NCBI GenBank assembly: GCA_964649725.1
Contig: CAZYTM010000002.1
Location: forward strand, 248,001-312,000
Direction: 5' to 3'
Length of the DNA stretch: 64,000 bases
Source of the DNA: CAZYTM01 sp964649725
Lineage (GTDB): Bacteria; Desulfobacterota; Desulfuromonadia; Geobacterales; Geobacteraceae
Part shown: piece by piece, positions 52,154 to 59,533 of the stretch
Position numbering within the stretch: position 1 is the first letter of the stretch
Layout: each line of letters starts with the position of its first letter
Position numbers and translations under genes: made by a program
The notes under the pieces: model-generated
Told to the model about the DNA's origin: nothing
The model's input: the letters and a program-made list of their open reading frames with translations, nothing else
Database searches by the model: none

Positions 52154-52585
52154 ATGCCAGCCACAGCAGAGTCCAAAATCCGCACCCGCAGATTCGCGCG
52201 GGTCATCGGCCCGTTCCTCGTCCTTGTACCAGGCATAATAATTGTGCGTGCACAGAGCATAGCGTCGATCCTCCATGCATTCTTCCAGAACGAAGCGGTC
52301 GTCTGGGGAGGGGGTGCATTCCTCTTGATCAGCGGCCTGATCATCATCGCCAACCACCAGTACTGGTCGGGCCTTGCAGCGTGCCTGATCTCGCTGTTCG
52401 GCTGGTTCCTGGCACTCCGCGGCCTGGTTCTACTGGCTGCGCCACAATTGATCGCGCGTGGCGCCGACGCCGCCATGAATGCATTGCCAGCCGTCCGGTT
52501 CGGCTTCTCCTTCCTCGTCATGGCCGGTCTCTTCCTCACCTATGTCGGCTGGTTCGTCAAGCCGCCCGACTCCGATTCCATATAG
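52154..52585 (+). CDS. small four-helix membrane protein
   Basis: 143 residues with about four membrane segments (about 14-32, 44-62, 68-92, 112-133) and short polar ends. No domain was recognised. It is noticeably GC-richer than the genes just to its left and has no strong ribosome site before the ATG at 52154, so it may have a separate foreign origin. A transporter or enzyme role cannot be claimed. Confidence 0.7.
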   Translation: MPATAESKIRTRRFARVIGPFLVLVPGIIIVRAQSIASILHAFFQNEAVVWGGGAFLLISGLIIIANHQYWSGLAACLISLFGWFLALRGLVLLAAPQLIARGADAAMNALPAVRFGFSFLVMAGLFLTYVGWFVKPPDSDSI

Positions 52586-52633
52586 CATCTGCAGCTGCAG
52601 GGGTTTGAGAGCTGTCCCTGATTTTTGCCTAAA

Positions 52634-53005
52634 CTACCAAGTCTGCGTCACAATATCAGGGGTAACAGCCAATGTGGCCCGCAGCCAATCGAACTTCGAC
52701 TTCAGCAGGTCAAAATCGGGACCCGACGTGATGAACGCCGCCTTGCCTTTGATAAGAAATCCGGCACCAGGGCCATGCAGCCCTTGGACCTTGCTGCTTC
52801 CCATGGTTATCAGTACTTGCGGATTAAAGGTGATGTTCGCCTCAGTCCGATGCATATAGCCGGCTGGGATCAATAAACGACCATCGGCAGTTATACGGAC
52901 GTAACCATTCCAGGTGTTGACCAGATGTGGCCCCTCCTGACCCAACGTCGCGATGGCGACAACGCCATCCTGCTTCAGTATCTCCAGCAGTTTTTCGGGG
53001 ATCAT
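52634..53005 (-). CDS. pyridoxamine 5'-phosphate oxidase-like flavin protein
   Basis: A 123-residue split-barrel protein. The N-terminal IPEKLLEILKQDGVVAIATLG..GPHLVNTWN and the strand pair GRLLIPAGYMHRTEANI are typical of small PPOX-class FMN-binding proteins. Catalytic specificity (F420, FMN or haem-related) cannot be told. AGGAGGTAAC precedes the ATG. It is convergent with the small membrane protein gene. Confidence 0.82.
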   Translation of the reverse strand: MIPEKLLEILKQDGVVAIATLGQEGPHLVNTWNGYVRITADGRLLIPAGYMHRTEANITFNPQVLITMGSSKVQGLHGPGAGFLIKGKAAFITSGPDFDLLKSKFDWLRATLAVTPDIVTQTW

Positions 53006-53183
53006 CTCTGTTACCTCCTGTAAATCGATTGGAAAAAGAGTTGCGGCGATGTTGCCAGGTCATGCAGGTTGTCATTCTTTTTTATTATAGCAGAAAAAAT
53101 GAGACACAGGGTGACGTCTGAGCCCTATGCAATCTAGACAAAGATACCTGACCCTTTTACCCCCTTTCCAGCCAAAGTCTCAA

Positions 53184-53211
53184 TTGACTTATCCATACAA
53201 TCTGTTATCAT
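53184..53211 (+). promoter_or_regulatory. promoter of vapBC-type operon
   Basis: TTGACT (53184-53189), a 16-bp spacer and TATCAT (53206-53211). The adjacent TTATCATATTATCA stretch is a possible operator for the ribbon-helix-helix antitoxin. Confidence 0.6.
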
Positions 53212-53241
53212 ATTATCAAATCTGTAATCAGTGAGGCCGAT

Positions 53242-53487
53242 ATGATCCGGACCCAGATCCAACTTCCCGAAGCTCAGGTTGCTACCTTGAAGCGCCTCGC
53301 TGCGCGAGAGCATATCTCCATGGCGGAACTGATCCGGAGGGCGGTCGATCTCTTCACCGCAGCGCCGGAATCGGGCGCCGTTGCCGAGAGGAAGAAGCGC
53401 GCCATTGCAGCAGCCGGCAGCTTTCACTCAGGGAGCCGGGATGTCTCGGCACGGCATGATGACTATCTGGCAGAGGCTTTCAAGTGA
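53242..53487 (+). CDS. ribbon-helix-helix antitoxin
   Basis: 81 residues. The N-terminal RHH DNA-binding unit (IRTQIQLPEAQVATLKRLAAREHISMAELIRRAVDLF) is complete, followed by a flexible basic tail ending in RHDDYLAEAF, the usual toxin-binding part. It should neutralise the downstream PIN toxin and repress the operon. Its stop overlaps the GTG start of the toxin (GTGA). Confidence 0.9.
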   Translation: MIRTQIQLPEAQVATLKRLAAREHISMAELIRRAVDLFTAAPESGAVAERKKRAIAAAGSFHSGSRDVSARHDDYLAEAFK

Positions 53488-53900
53488 GTGGCGTATTCGT
53501 TGACACCTCTGCCCTCTATGCTCTACTGGATGCCGACGACGCTGGACATGAGGCAATAAAGGCGGAGTGGACTGAGATCCTCGACTCCGACCTGCTGCTG
53601 GTTACCAGCAATTACATCCTGGTTGAGACCTGTGCGCTGCTGCAGAGCCGGATCGGTATTGCAGCGGTGCGGAGGTTCCAGGAAGATATCGTGCCGCTGT
53701 TCAATATCCGCTGGGTTGACGAGTCCATCCATCATGCCGCGGCCAGTGCACTTCTGGTGGCAGGAAAAAGAAAGCTGAGCCTGGTCGATTGTGCCTCATT
53801 CGAGGTGATGCGGCAGAGCGGCCTGCAGACCGCGTTCAGCCTGGACCGGCATTTCCAGGAGCAGGGATTTGTGACCATACCAGAGCAGGAGATCAGCTGA
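53484..53900 (+). CDS. PIN-domain (VapC-type) ribonuclease toxin
   Basis: 138 residues. PIN acidic residues are present in FVDTSALYALLD, LVETCALLQ and SLVDCASFEVM, with a fourth in FSLDRHFQEQGF, so a metal-dependent RNase active site is intact. VapC toxins usually cut tRNA or rRNA. The start is GTG overlapping the antitoxin stop, a translational coupling typical of these pairs. Confidence 0.92.
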   Translation: MSGVFVDTSALYALLDADDAGHEAIKAEWTEILDSDLLLVTSNYILVETCALLQSRIGIAAVRRFQEDIVPLFNIRWVDESIHHAAASALLVAGKRKLSLVDCASFEVMRQSGLQTAFSLDRHFQEQGFVTIPEQEIS

Positions 53901-53969
53901 CGTCTCTTTTATCTGACTTACATAACCTAGCAACCTAAGCGATAGTTTAAACCAGCAGGAGGAACACCC

Positions 53970-54353
53970 ATGGAGAACTATTCCCGCTCTGCCGTTACTG
54001 TGATGATCGTCGACGATGAACTTTTTTTCCGCAAACTGCTGCGCGAGATCCTGGAAGCGGCCGGATACAAGGTGATCGCCGAAGCGGTGAACGGCGAGGA
54101 TGCCGAGGAGAAGTACCGCCAGTACAAGCCGATGCTGACCATCATGGATATCTTCATGCCGGAAAAGTACGGGGTCTTTGCCACCCAGGATATCATCGCC
54201 TTCGATCCCCAGGCAAAGATAGTTGTCTGCAGCGCCTCCGGTTTCGATGACGAGGTCCGGGCGGCAATCGATGCCGGCGCGCGCGACCTGATCCTCAAGC
54301 CGTTCATCGACATCGAAGTTACCGAGACCATCGACCGGGTGATGCAGGGGTAG
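53970..54353 (+). CDS. CheY-like single-domain response regulator
   Basis: 127 residues, receiver domain only. The acidic pair is in MIVDDELF, the phospho-acceptor Asp is in LTIMDIFMP (residue 60), the switch Ser/Thr is in VCSASG, and the Lys is in LILKPF. It has no output domain, so it acts by protein contact or as a phosphate relay. No kinase is adjacent. CAGGAGGAA precedes the ATG. Confidence 0.93.
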   Translation: MENYSRSAVTVMIVDDELFFRKLLREILEAAGYKVIAEAVNGEDAEEKYRQYKPMLTIMDIFMPEKYGVFATQDIIAFDPQAKIVVCSASGFDDEVRAAIDAGARDLILKPFIDIEVTETIDRVMQG

Positions 54354-54389
54354 CCCGGCACGGAGAGAGTTGCTGCACAAGGAGAGCGC

Positions 54390-54899
54390 ATGCCAGCTGC
54401 ACCCCCATTCCAGATCGTCCTGCTGGAGCCGGAGATACCCCCCAATACCGGCAACATCGCCCGCCTCTGCGGCGCGACCAATACGGTGCTGCACCTGGTG
54501 GGGAAGCTCGGCTTCGCCATCGACGACCGGCAGCTGAAACGGGCCGGGCTCGACTACTGGCATCTGGTGGAGATCCATACCTGGCCCGACCTGGAGAGTC
54601 TGAAGGGGGCCTTTCCTGCCGCTCGCCTGGTCTACACCAGCAAGAAAGCGACCCTCTCCCACACCGCATTTGCCTTTAAGCCGGGCGACTTCCTCCTCTT
54701 CGGCAAGGAGACCCTCGGCCTGCCGGAGGAGCTGATCGAGGCCAATCCGGAGACCAGCATCCGCATCCCGCTGCTCGGCCCGGTAAGGAGCCTCAACCTC
54801 TCCACCGCCGCCGGCATAGTCCTCTACGAGGCGCTGCGGCAGACCGGGCAATTGGGGGGGGATGGGAACAGGGAACTGGGAACAGGGTATGGGGAATAA
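54390..54899 (+). CDS. trmL: tRNA (cytidine/uridine-34 2'-O)-methyltransferase
   Basis: 169 residues of the SPOUT superfamily, TrmL group. It methylates the wobble ribose of tRNA-Leu in E. coli. Motifs are LEPEIPPNTGNIARLC, the knot loop LLFGKETLGLPEEL and RSLNLSTAAGIVLYEALRQ. The last 14 residues (GGDGNRELGTGYGE) are encoded by a purine-rich GGGAAC-type repeat and extend past the usual family end. A strong terminator overlaps the stop. Confidence 0.95.
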   Translation: MPAAPPFQIVLLEPEIPPNTGNIARLCGATNTVLHLVGKLGFAIDDRQLKRAGLDYWHLVEIHTWPDLESLKGAFPAARLVYTSKKATLSHTAFAFKPGDFLLFGKETLGLPEELIEANPETSIRIPLLGPVRSLNLSTAAGIVLYEALRQTGQLGGDGNRELGTGYGE

Positions 54900-54931
54900 A
54901 AAGAGGGGGCTCGATGCCCCCTCTTTTTTTA
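54897..54931 (+). terminator. trmL terminator
   Basis: AAAAAGAGGGGGC pairs with GCCCCCTCTTTTTTT around TCGAT; the left arm begins at the stop codon. Confidence 0.92.
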
Positions 54932-54946
54932 CGTTCTCTTCATAAA

Positions 54947-55064
54947 GGCTGTGTAAAAAGCTCCAGCTGCAAGGCTTGCGAACTATGGGGAATGAGGCGT
55001 ACTTGCTGTACGCCGCAGTGACCCATGGTGAGCGTAACGAAGCAGATGGACTTTTTTCGCAGCC
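54947..55064. repeat. 118-bp inverted-repeat-ended dispersed element
   Basis: The ends GGCTGTGTAAAAAGCTCC and GGACTTTTTTCGCAGCC are imperfect inverted repeats. The interior has TGCAAGGC, GAGGCGTAC and TACGCCGCAG blocks related to the element at 45419-45557. It abuts the stop codon of the Tim44-like gene. Confidence 0.65.
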
Positions 55065-55065
55065 G

Positions 55066-56052
55066 TCACTTCTGGTCGATGGCTGACAGCCTCCACGGAT
55101 TATTCCCCACCCCCCTGGTAAAGGTCCAGTACTCCTCGAACTTCACCGGATCGGTCTTGCTTCCGGCCACGACCTGGCCGCTGCTATCGTCGGTGGTGTA
55201 GTCGAGCAGGTTGGCATAGATAAGGGTGGTGAGGAAATCCTGGCCATTCTCCTGCCATGCCTCGACTATCTCCACATTCCGCACCGCGATGTTCTCCAGC
55301 TTGTTGATCCGCTTCTCCTGCAGGAGCTTGTCGATATCACCCTGGAAGATGCGGCGCATGTCATCGGTGAGCAGGTTATTGGCCGATGAGAGATCACGGT
55401 TCATCCAGGCCCCCTGGATCTTGAAGAACATATCCATCACCTGGTCGTTGAAGCGGGCCTCGTCAAAGCTCGGGTCCATCTGCCTGATATGCGCCAGGCC
55501 GGCCTCGACATTGTCAGGCTCGGGCTGGTAGGGCTGCTGTGCATAAGGCTGGCCATACTGCTGGGGCTGCTCTATGGTCTGCTGATAGTTCTGGCCGTAA
55601 CCAGCCTGTTGTAAGGCTGCCTCTTCACGCTTTTTTTTGATGAAGCGATAGATGAAATAGCCGATACCGGCCAGCAGCAGGATCTCGAACAGGCCGATGC
55701 CGCTTCCACCCATGCCGCCACCGCCAACGCCGCCACCGCCGCCGAAACCGAGGCTGCGGAAGAGCATGCCGCCTATCATACCGCCGACGATCCCGCCTGC
55801 CATGCTCCGCATGAAACTGCCACCGACCGGTTGCGGTGCCTGATATGGAGGAGGTTGCATCGGTCGGTTCGGCTGCGCCATCGGTGCAGGACGTGACTGT
55901 GCCGGCGGACTGGCCGGTCTGGAATAGCTGCGCGAGCCGCGGCTGCCGGAAGACCTTCCGCCACCTGCCCTGGCAAAGGCGTAACTGTCGAAGATGAATA
56001 ATGCTCCAAGCAATACTGCCAGACTGATCAATGCAATGCGGGGCTTGTTCAT
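55066..56052 (-). CDS. Tim44-like domain membrane protein
   Basis: 328 residues. Signal/anchor at the N-terminus, then a Ser/Arg/Pro-rich stretch, a very Gly-rich segment (about 80-120) with hydrophobic helices (about 78-100 and 120-140), a Gln/Tyr-rich linker, and a C-terminal Tim44-like domain (about 185-328; MFFKIQGAWMNRDL, LTDDMRRIF, EYWTFTRG). Bacterial Tim44-like proteins are envelope associated, with poorly defined roles. Confidence 0.88.
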   Translation of the reverse strand: MNKPRIALISLAVLLGALFIFDSYAFARAGGGRSSGSRGSRSYSRPASPPAQSRPAPMAQPNRPMQPPPYQAPQPVGGSFMRSMAGGIVGGMIGGMLFRSLGFGGGGGVGGGGMGGSGIGLFEILLLAGIGYFIYRFIKKKREEAALQQAGYGQNYQQTIEQPQQYGQPYAQQPYQPEPDNVEAGLAHIRQMDPSFDEARFNDQVMDMFFKIQGAWMNRDLSSANNLLTDDMRRIFQGDIDKLLQEKRINKLENIAVRNVEIVEAWQENGQDFLTTLIYANLLDYTTDDSSGQVVAGSKTDPVKFEEYWTFTRGVGNNPWRLSAIDQK

Positions 56053-56159
56053 AGGCTAGCTCCTTATCTTTTACTTGATGGTGAAGTTGAGTGCATATCT
56101 GATTAGCTGCTGATTATAACACAATTTTCATCTATGTCATCAAATCTGTAGCGTGGTAC

Positions 56160-56954
56160 TCAGTTTGCTCCTGAAGCCTGTCGTTCCTGCACATGATAGC
56201 GGAGCTGCGCAATTATCGCGGCGATCTCCCCGGTTGCCGGCAGGAGCGCCCCGAGCCGGCCGATATAGTCCGCCTCTGCCACCAGCCGATAGGAGGTCGG
56301 GAAATTAAGGTCATATAGCCATGACAGCTGCAGCAGCTTGAAGTCGTTGAGACTGGATACCGAGGCGAGTCTGACCATCTCCCCCCGCCTGATACTGGCC
56401 AGCACCTCGGCAGAATATCCAGCTGTCTCAGGGATGCCGAGGGAGAGGGCTGACGGTCGCTCTTCCGGCGGCAGGGCAAACTGCTCGGTAAAGAGCCGCC
56501 AGATATCGAGCTTGTCGGCATCGCGGACCAGTGTGACAAAGCGCCTCGCTTCGGCAGTCAGGTCTGCCGGGACAAGGAAGGCGTTATGCAGCCCCACTGC
56601 CCGGCTGATCAGTTCACCCTCCCGACCGGTCAGGCTGGCGAGGAGACCCTCCTGCTGCAGCACGCTGACACTCAGGGCGGCATGATTGACCGAGATACTG
56701 TCCTTGAAGGTCCTGAAGCGGCGATACTGCTCGAAACGGCCGACGTCGTGAAAGAGGGCGACTGCCTCGGCCAGCAGCCGATCCTCCTCAGGGAGCCCCT
56801 CTCCGGCCGTCAACTGGCGCATCCGGGCGCATACCTGCTCGGTATGCTCCTCCTTGAGGCGATAATTGCGGTTATCCGGTTCGTTGTCGCTGTAAAAGCC
56901 GCGGCAGTAGCCGGTAAACCATTCCTGCATGCTTGTCAGGGTCTCTTGTCGCAT
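56160..56954 (-). CDS. HD domain phosphohydrolase
   Basis: 264 residues. The metal-binding motif is AVALFHDVGRFEQYRRF, with an upstream His in EEHTEQV and a later LVRDADKLDIWRLF, completing the H...HD...D pattern. The substrate is not known; the superfamily acts on nucleotides and other phosphoesters. There is no membrane segment and no GYP motif. It lies 23 bp downstream of the small membrane protein gene, same strand. Confidence 0.87.
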   Translation of the reverse strand: MRQETLTSMQEWFTGYCRGFYSDNEPDNRNYRLKEEHTEQVCARMRQLTAGEGLPEEDRLLAEAVALFHDVGRFEQYRRFRTFKDSISVNHAALSVSVLQQEGLLASLTGREGELISRAVGLHNAFLVPADLTAEARRFVTLVRDADKLDIWRLFTEQFALPPEERPSALSLGIPETAGYSAEVLASIRRGEMVRLASVSSLNDFKLLQLSWLYDLNFPTSYRLVAEADYIGRLGALLPATGEIAAIIAQLRYHVQERQASGAN

Positions 56955-56977
56955 CTCTGGCGGAAGCAGGCCGCTGC

Positions 56978-57238
56978 CTAGCTCCTCTCCCCTCTGCGCA
57001 ACAGTTTCATTACCAGCATGGCCAGCTTGTGCAGCAGGCTGAACTGGAAGAGCGCCGCGATCAGGATCAGGGTGACGTTGAACAGCTGCCCCCAGGCGTT
57101 GTCGACATCAACCGCTCCGGCCGCCAGCAGCCCCCTGTTTTTCAGCAGATACCAGATACTGACCGCTGCACCGGTCAGCAGACCGGCGAGGAGAAAATAT
57201 TTACGGGAGCTGTTCGGTAGATCCTGCTGCTCGGTCAT
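56978..57238 (-). CDS. small two-helix membrane protein
   Basis: 86 residues with two hydrophobic segments (about 12-30 and 46-75) and short charged ends. The LAGLLTGAAVSIWYLL helix and the small size suggest a simple inner-membrane protein. No family was recognised. It is probably co-transcribed with the HD hydrolase gene downstream. Confidence 0.72.
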   Translation of the reverse strand: MTEQQDLPNSSRKYFLLAGLLTGAAVSIWYLLKNRGLLAAGAVDVDNAWGQLFNVTLILIAALFQFSLLHKLAMLVMKLLRRGERS

Positions 57239-57344
57239 CGCTAGATCTCATTTGCCGGGGATTATGGCCAGACATCGACCACTCGGGGAATGTAATCACT
57301 CCCGGCTATTAAGTCAACCTGGAAAATGGCCGGCAATCGCCTGG

Positions 57345-57374
57345 CGAAAAAAAGGGGCGCTCTTTGCGCCCCTT
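57345..57374 (-). terminator. fba terminator
   Basis: On the minus strand, AAGGGGCGC pairs with GCGCCCCTT around AAAGA, followed by a T run. It lies about 50 bp after the fba stop. Confidence 0.88.
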
Positions 57375-57426
57375 ACTGGTAAAAAGATTGACTGCGGAAA
57401 ACTGTACCGCTTTGGGCGGTTAATGC

Positions 57427-58698
57427 TCAATCGTCGAAATTCCCCGCCGGCCCCTTGTCGCCACCGAGCGTCTTGGCGCGCTCGATGATCTGCGCCTCGC
57501 TCCAATGGCTCGGGTCCTCGATCTGGCTCCCCTTTGACCCGACATCGGCTGAACCGGCCTTGAGGATGGCGGCAATGGCCAGCGGCGCCGTGTCGCTGCC
57601 ATTAAAGACCTGGGTGATCATCTTGTAGGCGAACTCCTCGACCCGCTTCGCCATCCGCTCCCGGATATCCTTCGGCTGGGCCAGCAGCTTGTTCTCGAAG
57701 GGGAGATTGAGGCTCTTGTAATCCCCCTTCTTCCACCCCTTGTCAGTGGCATAGGCGACCATCTCGGCCCAGAGCTCCTCGCTCATCCCTTCACCCTTCA
57801 CCTTGATGAAGTTGCCGTCGCTGTCGAGCTGCGCATTGCCGTAGTCGTTAACCTCCAGCCCCCAGGAGACCATCTGCATGGCAGTGGCGACATTCGCCTT
57901 GGTGGTGGCGGTCTCATTGGCGATCTGGCGGAGCCGTTCGGAACTGTTCCCCGAGGTGCCGTGCTGGGCGCCGTTCACCTTGTAGGGGGCGAGCGCCTTG
58001 TGGATCTCGGCGGTGAGACCGACCTGGATGCCGGTGTCAGACGCCTCCAACCCGTGGGTGGTGCCGTTGTTCAGGGCGATCCAGTCGGGGAAGATGCCGT
58101 GGGCATTCAGCCCCTGGATGAGGAATTTCGCCTCCGGTACCGTGGAGAGCCCCTGGTTACCCTTGATCTCCCCGACTTCGGTCTCAAGTCCTGCCCAGGC
58201 CGGGATATACTTGTTGATGGCCAGATTGGCCAGCAGGTTCTGATCATCCGGCAGATGCGAGGCGTCGATGGCGATCGAGGTGATCCCCGCCTCGAACATG
58301 GTCGGTACCTCCACCCTGGCAGCGGCCAGGTCCTTGTCGTTCTTGATGCCGTAATGGTCGGCATGGATGGCGACCGGAACGGTGATGCCGAGTTCGTTCA
58401 TCAGGCTGTCGACGATGCGCGCCATGTTCCAGTAGTTGACCGCACAATAGGACTTCTGCCCACCTTCCGACTTGGCGATCTCGATGATCACTGCTGCATT
58501 GGCCCGCTGGGCAGCCTGCAATACACCACGGATGACGAAATAGCTCCGGCCGTTGGCCGCCAGGGCCAGGGCATTACCTTTGGCAAGCATGGCCCGGTCG
58601 ATCACCTTGCCGCTGACGATGAGCGCCTTGGAGTTGGGGAAGAGCCTGACGATGTTGGCGGGGCGCCCGATTGCCAGGGCCTGGTCGAAATCTGCCAT
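57427..58698 (-). CDS. fba: class II fructose-bisphosphate aldolase
   Basis: 423 residues. A zinc enzyme that cleaves or forms fructose 1,6-bisphosphate. Zinc ligands lie in PVAIHADHYG and in the later NGAQHGTSGNS; ETEVGEIKG carries the conserved glutamate and VNDYGNAQLDSDG the catalytic-loop region. The length, above 400, places it in the long class II group rather than the E. coli FbaA size of about 359. It is monocistronic, with its own promoter and terminator. Confidence 0.94.
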   Translation of the reverse strand: MADFDQALAIGRPANIVRLFPNSKALIVSGKVIDRAMLAKGNALALAANGRSYFVIRGVLQAAQRANAAVIIEIAKSEGGQKSYCAVNYWNMARIVDSLMNELGITVPVAIHADHYGIKNDKDLAAARVEVPTMFEAGITSIAIDASHLPDDQNLLANLAINKYIPAWAGLETEVGEIKGNQGLSTVPEAKFLIQGLNAHGIFPDWIALNNGTTHGLEASDTGIQVGLTAEIHKALAPYKVNGAQHGTSGNSSERLRQIANETATTKANVATAMQMVSWGLEVNDYGNAQLDSDGNFIKVKGEGMSEELWAEMVAYATDKGWKKGDYKSLNLPFENKLLAQPKDIRERMAKRVEEFAYKMITQVFNGSDTAPLAIAAILKAGSADVGSKGSQIEDPSHWSEAQIIERAKTLGGDKGPAGNFDD

Positions 58699-58752
58699 TA
58701 CACACTCCTTTTAATATGATGGAAAATTTTCAGGCATGAACAAAACGTCCAC

Positions 58753-58781
58753 GTTATAGCATTGTAACCAAAAAAAATCAA
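58753..58781 (-). promoter_or_regulatory. fba promoter
   Basis: On the minus strand, TTGATT (58781-58776), a 17-bp spacer and TATAAC (58758-58753). Confidence 0.75.
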
Positions 58782-58825
58782 TCTACAAGCAACTGCCGAA
58801 ATTATCCCTGGCGCAGCACCCCGCT

Positions 58826-59533
58826 TCAGTCGGCAGCCCGGAGCCGGTAACCGACGCCAGGCTCGGTCATGATATAACGGGGGCGGGAGGGGTCAGCCTC
58901 GATCTTGTGCCGCAGATTGCTGATATTGACCCGCAACACATGGGGTTGTTCCAGATAGGCTATTCCCCATATCTGGCGCAGTATCTGCCCGTGGGTAAGG
59001 ACCTTGCCATTATGGGTCACCAGCAGCCGGAGCAGGTCATATTCGGTCGGAGTGAGCTGGATCTCGCTCCCTGCCAGGGTGACGATGCGCCGCGCCAGGT
59101 CGACCTGTAACCCTTCGCAGCAGTAGATCGGGTCTGGCGCCTGCTGCAGCGAGCGGCGCAGCGCTACCCTGATCCGCGCCAAGAGTTCCGCGATACCGAA
59201 CGGCTTGGTCAGATAGTCGTCTGCGCCTGCATCAAGGGCCGCCACCTTGTCGTCTTCCCGGTCGCGCACCGACAGGACGATGATCGGCACTGCAGACCAC
59301 TCGCGGATTCGCCGGATAACCTCGACCCCATCCAGGTCAGGCAGCCCCAGGTCGAGCAGGATCAGATCGGGCTTCCCTGCCACGGCAGCGGCCAGGGCAG
59401 TGTGGCCATCTTCCGCCTGTAGCAGGGTGAATTCACCATTATCAAGGGCGGTCTTGAGAAAACGGCGGATCGCCAATTCGTCGTCCACCAGCAGAATCCG
59501 GGGGAGGTTCTGATTTTCAGCTGCGCGAGACAT
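58826..59533 (-). CDS. kdpE: KdpE response regulator
   Basis: 235 residues. Receiver domain (acidic pair in LLVDDELA, phospho-acceptor in LILLDLGLPD, Lys in YLTKPFG) and an OmpR-type winged helix (about 140-235; LTPTEYDLLRLLVTHNGKVLTH, HVLRVNISNLRHKIE). It activates kdpFABC under potassium limitation when phosphorylated by KdpD. The start MSRAAENQN is chosen; this overlaps the 3' end of kdpD by 17 nt. Confidence 0.95.
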   Translation of the reverse strand: MSRAAENQNLPRILLVDDELAIRRFLKTALDNGEFTLLQAEDGHTALAAAVAGKPDLILLDLGLPDLDGVEVIRRIREWSAVPIIVLSVRDREDDKVAALDAGADDYLTKPFGIAELLARIRVALRRSLQQAPDPIYCCEGLQVDLARRIVTLAGSEIQLTPTEYDLLRLLVTHNGKVLTHGQILRQIWGIAYLEQPHVLRVNISNLRHKIEADPSRPRYIMTEPGVGYRLRAAD

